64,000 bases of DNA from NCBI GenBank assembly GCA_910890315.1, contig CAJVGD010000002.1, positions 620,001 to 684,000 of the forward strand. The letters are read 5' to 3'. Shown in pieces: positions 61,841 through 64,000 of the stretch. How positions within the stretch are numbered: position 1 is the stretch's first letter; every line of letters begins with the position of its first letter. Under the pieces are notes generated by a model that was not told the origin of the DNA, made no database searches, and saw nothing but the letters and a program-made list of their open reading frames with translations. This stretch comes from Serendipita indica DSM 11827 (lineage: Eukaryota; Basidiomycota; Agaricomycetes; Sebacinales; Serendipitaceae). The position numbers and the translations under genes were made by a program.

Positions 61841-63744
61841 TTATGCCGCGATTCCCTCTGCGAGTCGCCATTCATACTCGTCTGCTTCGACCCCAGCATC
61901 CATCATGTCCATGTCGACCTCCATGCCATCCCAATACTCTATATCATCTTCTTCCTCTGCTTTGCGCTTGTAATCGCTTGGTATTTCTCCACACACGTCT
62001 GCTGCGACGCTGGCCCACTCTGCCTCGAATTGAGGGCTCCAGACAGAGCCAGTACCCGAGTATTTGCGCGGTGCGTTTGAATAGCGAAGCGTATCTAGTA
62101 GCGGAAAGAGTGCTTTAAGCTTGGCACTGACTTCCTTTGGCTTGCCGAGGCGAGGATAGGACGCGCCGACAAACAGTGTCCGAAGCTGCGACTCGGCTGG
62201 TTGCATCCGCTTCTCTACGGAAGCACAGTCAGCAAGAGGCTGGTGCTGTTTATTTTCGCATTCATAATATGGAGGCGTCATTGACAATGTGTTCTCTTGT
62301 CTGGGAGTTTCGACAGGGACCTCGACCGTGGACTCGATGGACAAGTCGAGTGCGACGCCAAGGTTGGTGATTTGCGGGGCATACTGGGATATCCACTCGA
62401 GGGATCGCATCGTGGTCCTTGGTCGCCAGCCTGCGGGTGCCCATTCCGGAGCAGGGCTTAGGACAAGAGATGTCAAACAAGGAAGCCCTTGTATAAAAGA
62501 AATGAGCCCTGCATCGTCGAGTTGGATAGGGAACCCTAGTTCGATGGAAAGAACTGCGAGGTCGCGTAAAGCGGCGAGGGGGGAAAGATGAGCAAGTTTT
62601 AATGGCTGATGCAGAGTCGAATCTAGTAGTGATGTTATAAGTGTGAGTGAAGTTAAATTGGGACTATTTTCGGCAATGTGCATGAAGCAATGGGCAAGCG
62701 AATCGGTGTGGGCGAGCGTAAACGTCGAGATGGCGAGTCGAGTAAGTGGAGCTCTAATGAGATTAGAGAGCGTCGTGTTGACGATGTTGATATCTGCAAG
62801 GAGGATCATCTCCTCGAGCGCGGGGAATTCTCCTGCTTGGGCTCGATGGGCGAGCAAATGTGTGAGGAATGACTCCTCTACACCGCATAGATCAATCACA
62901 AACTTGCGGATGGTCGGATGCTGACATAGGCCTCGAACAATGTATGCGCCAATTGAACCGACGTCGAGCGTTAAGGTCTCCAACTTGCAGAGAGACTTGA
63001 TTGGGATCACAACGTCACTGACTGCCCACAGTCTTTGTAATCATCAGATGTGTGCAAACTACAGAAAATCAATACACACTTGTCAATGTTAAGATGGAGC
63101 TCCTTCAAGTTTGGAGCGAGATCGGCAATGGTGCAAAGTAGACCACCAGTCGTGTCATTACGTTCGGCAGAATATGTCTCTGCACCGACGAGATTGATGG
63201 TGAGACTGCCAAGTCCCGGGGGTACCAAGATGGCACAGAGCGTCAGCGAGGTATCGACCGACGCTGTCCATTTTAGTGAAACAAGGTTTGGGAGAAGTGG
63301 GTTTCGTTGAAAGTGAGCGGGACGTTGAACCACAAGCGCGATGAGGGCTGAAGCCACGACGTCGCGTCCCTCACGAAACGCGAGGTGACGGACCAAGGTC
63401 GAGTAGCGAGTATACGCCGTCCAATCCGAAGGACGAAGTGATCTCTTGAAGCGCTAACATATTCAAATTTTCAAATACGATTCCAAACTGGTTGTCATAC
63501 TCACCCAAAACGTTGGCGCATGACTGCCGTTTGAAAACGCGTCTGTGGGGAACAAACGCATCAGGGGAAGTAGAGAGTCGAGCTGTTCCCAGATTATCCT
63601 GAGGGCAGGCTCCTTCCATGCTCTGCACGTCACAGCGCAGCTAGTGAGCGATCGTTTGGGTGAGTCAAGAGAGCATGATTCTAGACTTTGAAGGTGACGA
63701 AAGATGATAGTGAGTAATTCTGAGACGAGAAGGGCCGGATGCAT
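61841..63744 (-). CDS. F-box/LRR-type protein of unknown target
   Basis: Exons 63505-63744, 63080-63453 and 61841-63032 give 601 aa. The N-terminus (ALLVSELLTIIFRHL, AVTCRAWKEPALRIIWEQL) is F-box-like, followed by degenerate leucine-rich repeats (LPNLVSLKWTAS, LAPNLKELHLNID, LETLTLDVG, SPNLTSLTLI, LPCLTSLVLSP). A C-terminal acidic stretch (EEEDDIEYWDGMEVDMDMM) may be a docking or regulatory tail. Fungal F-box proteins recruit substrates to SCF E3 ligases. The start at 63744 was picked as the first ATG that yields the F-box block; upstream coding beyond the window cannot be excluded. Confidence 0.8.
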
Positions 63745-64000
63745 TCTTTTCTGAGCCTGACTTGAAAGGTGTCGATACAAAGAGGTACGTCGTGATTTGT
63801 ATTTGCAGTTAGAATAGTTGAACAATGATTTGAGCTTGGTCTTGAGAGTGGCGATACAAAATCCGAGTGGCTGATGGCGTGCACACGCCCGTTTTTGGAG
63901 AGAACACTGACTTGAGGAGATGATTGAAGGGCTTGAGATCCGATAGAGACACTGATGGGTGTACAATTCTGGTGGTGAATAAGTAACCTAGGCTAACACC
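63745..64000. other. Window-end region upstream of the F-box/LRR gene
   Basis: Promoter and 5' UTR of the minus-strand F-box gene. Reading upstream stays open on the minus strand to 63966, but the sequence has no motif. Confidence 0.3.

Overview
This is nuclear DNA of a filamentous basidiomycete. Genes are dense and broken by many introns of about 45-55 bp with GT/AG (sometimes GC/AG) ends. A DNMT2-type tRNA methyltransferase, a FAR/SLMAP-like FHA protein, paired M36 fungalysins and an NCS1 permease fit Agaricomycotina; a Ceratobasidium/Rhizoctonia-type genome is my guess, not proven. I resolved about 24 protein genes. For every complete model except the two noted as disrupted, the summed exon lengths are divisible by three. 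I saw no rRNA gene, convincing tRNA gene, CRISPR array or intact transposon. Layout: 1-8.5 kb carries SMP-30/gluconolactonase (cut by the window edge), an FHA tail-anchored protein, S-adenosylhomocysteine hydrolase and an RluA-family pseudouridine synthase, all on +. 8.7-16.5 kb is a giant PAG1/Tao3/Furry morphogenesis gene. 16.9-27.8 kb has Pumilio (-), DNMT2 (-), a PHD-finger gene (+) and a PP2C phosphatase (-). 27.9-33.9 kb is a tandem pair of secreted fungalysin metalloproteases (-), one with 18 introns and one with 11 introns plus two apparent frameshifts. 34.5-39 kb has a DHHC palmitoyltransferase (-), a dual-specificity phosphatase (+) and an NCS1 nucleobase permease (-). 39.5-44.2 kb has a secreted four-domain repeat protein of unknown function (+) and an HNH-nuclease-like gene (+). 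45-52.5 kb has SRAP/HMCES (+), U1A/U2B''-type snRNP protein (-), RECQ1-type helicase (+) and an unknown serine/proline-rich protein (-). 54-64 kb has an F-box gene whose C-terminus is a long RS-rich tail interrupted by a frameshift (+), histidinol-phosphate aminotransferase (-), CIA1 WD40 (+), an APH-like kinase (-) and an F-box/LRR protein (-). How the genes relate: these are mostly unlinked housekeeping genes. Links visible in the layout are several very short divergent spacers (79 bp U1A/RECQ1, 106 bp HIS/CIA1, 141 bp DHHC/DSP, 256 bp DNMT2/PHD), the fungalysin duplication, and two DNA-repair genes (SRAP and RECQ1) flanking a snRNP gene. The most unusual signals are four GC-AG introns, many micro-exons (13-30 nt), intron gain/loss between the fungalysin copies, the four-domain secreted protein, and the frameshifted RS tail.
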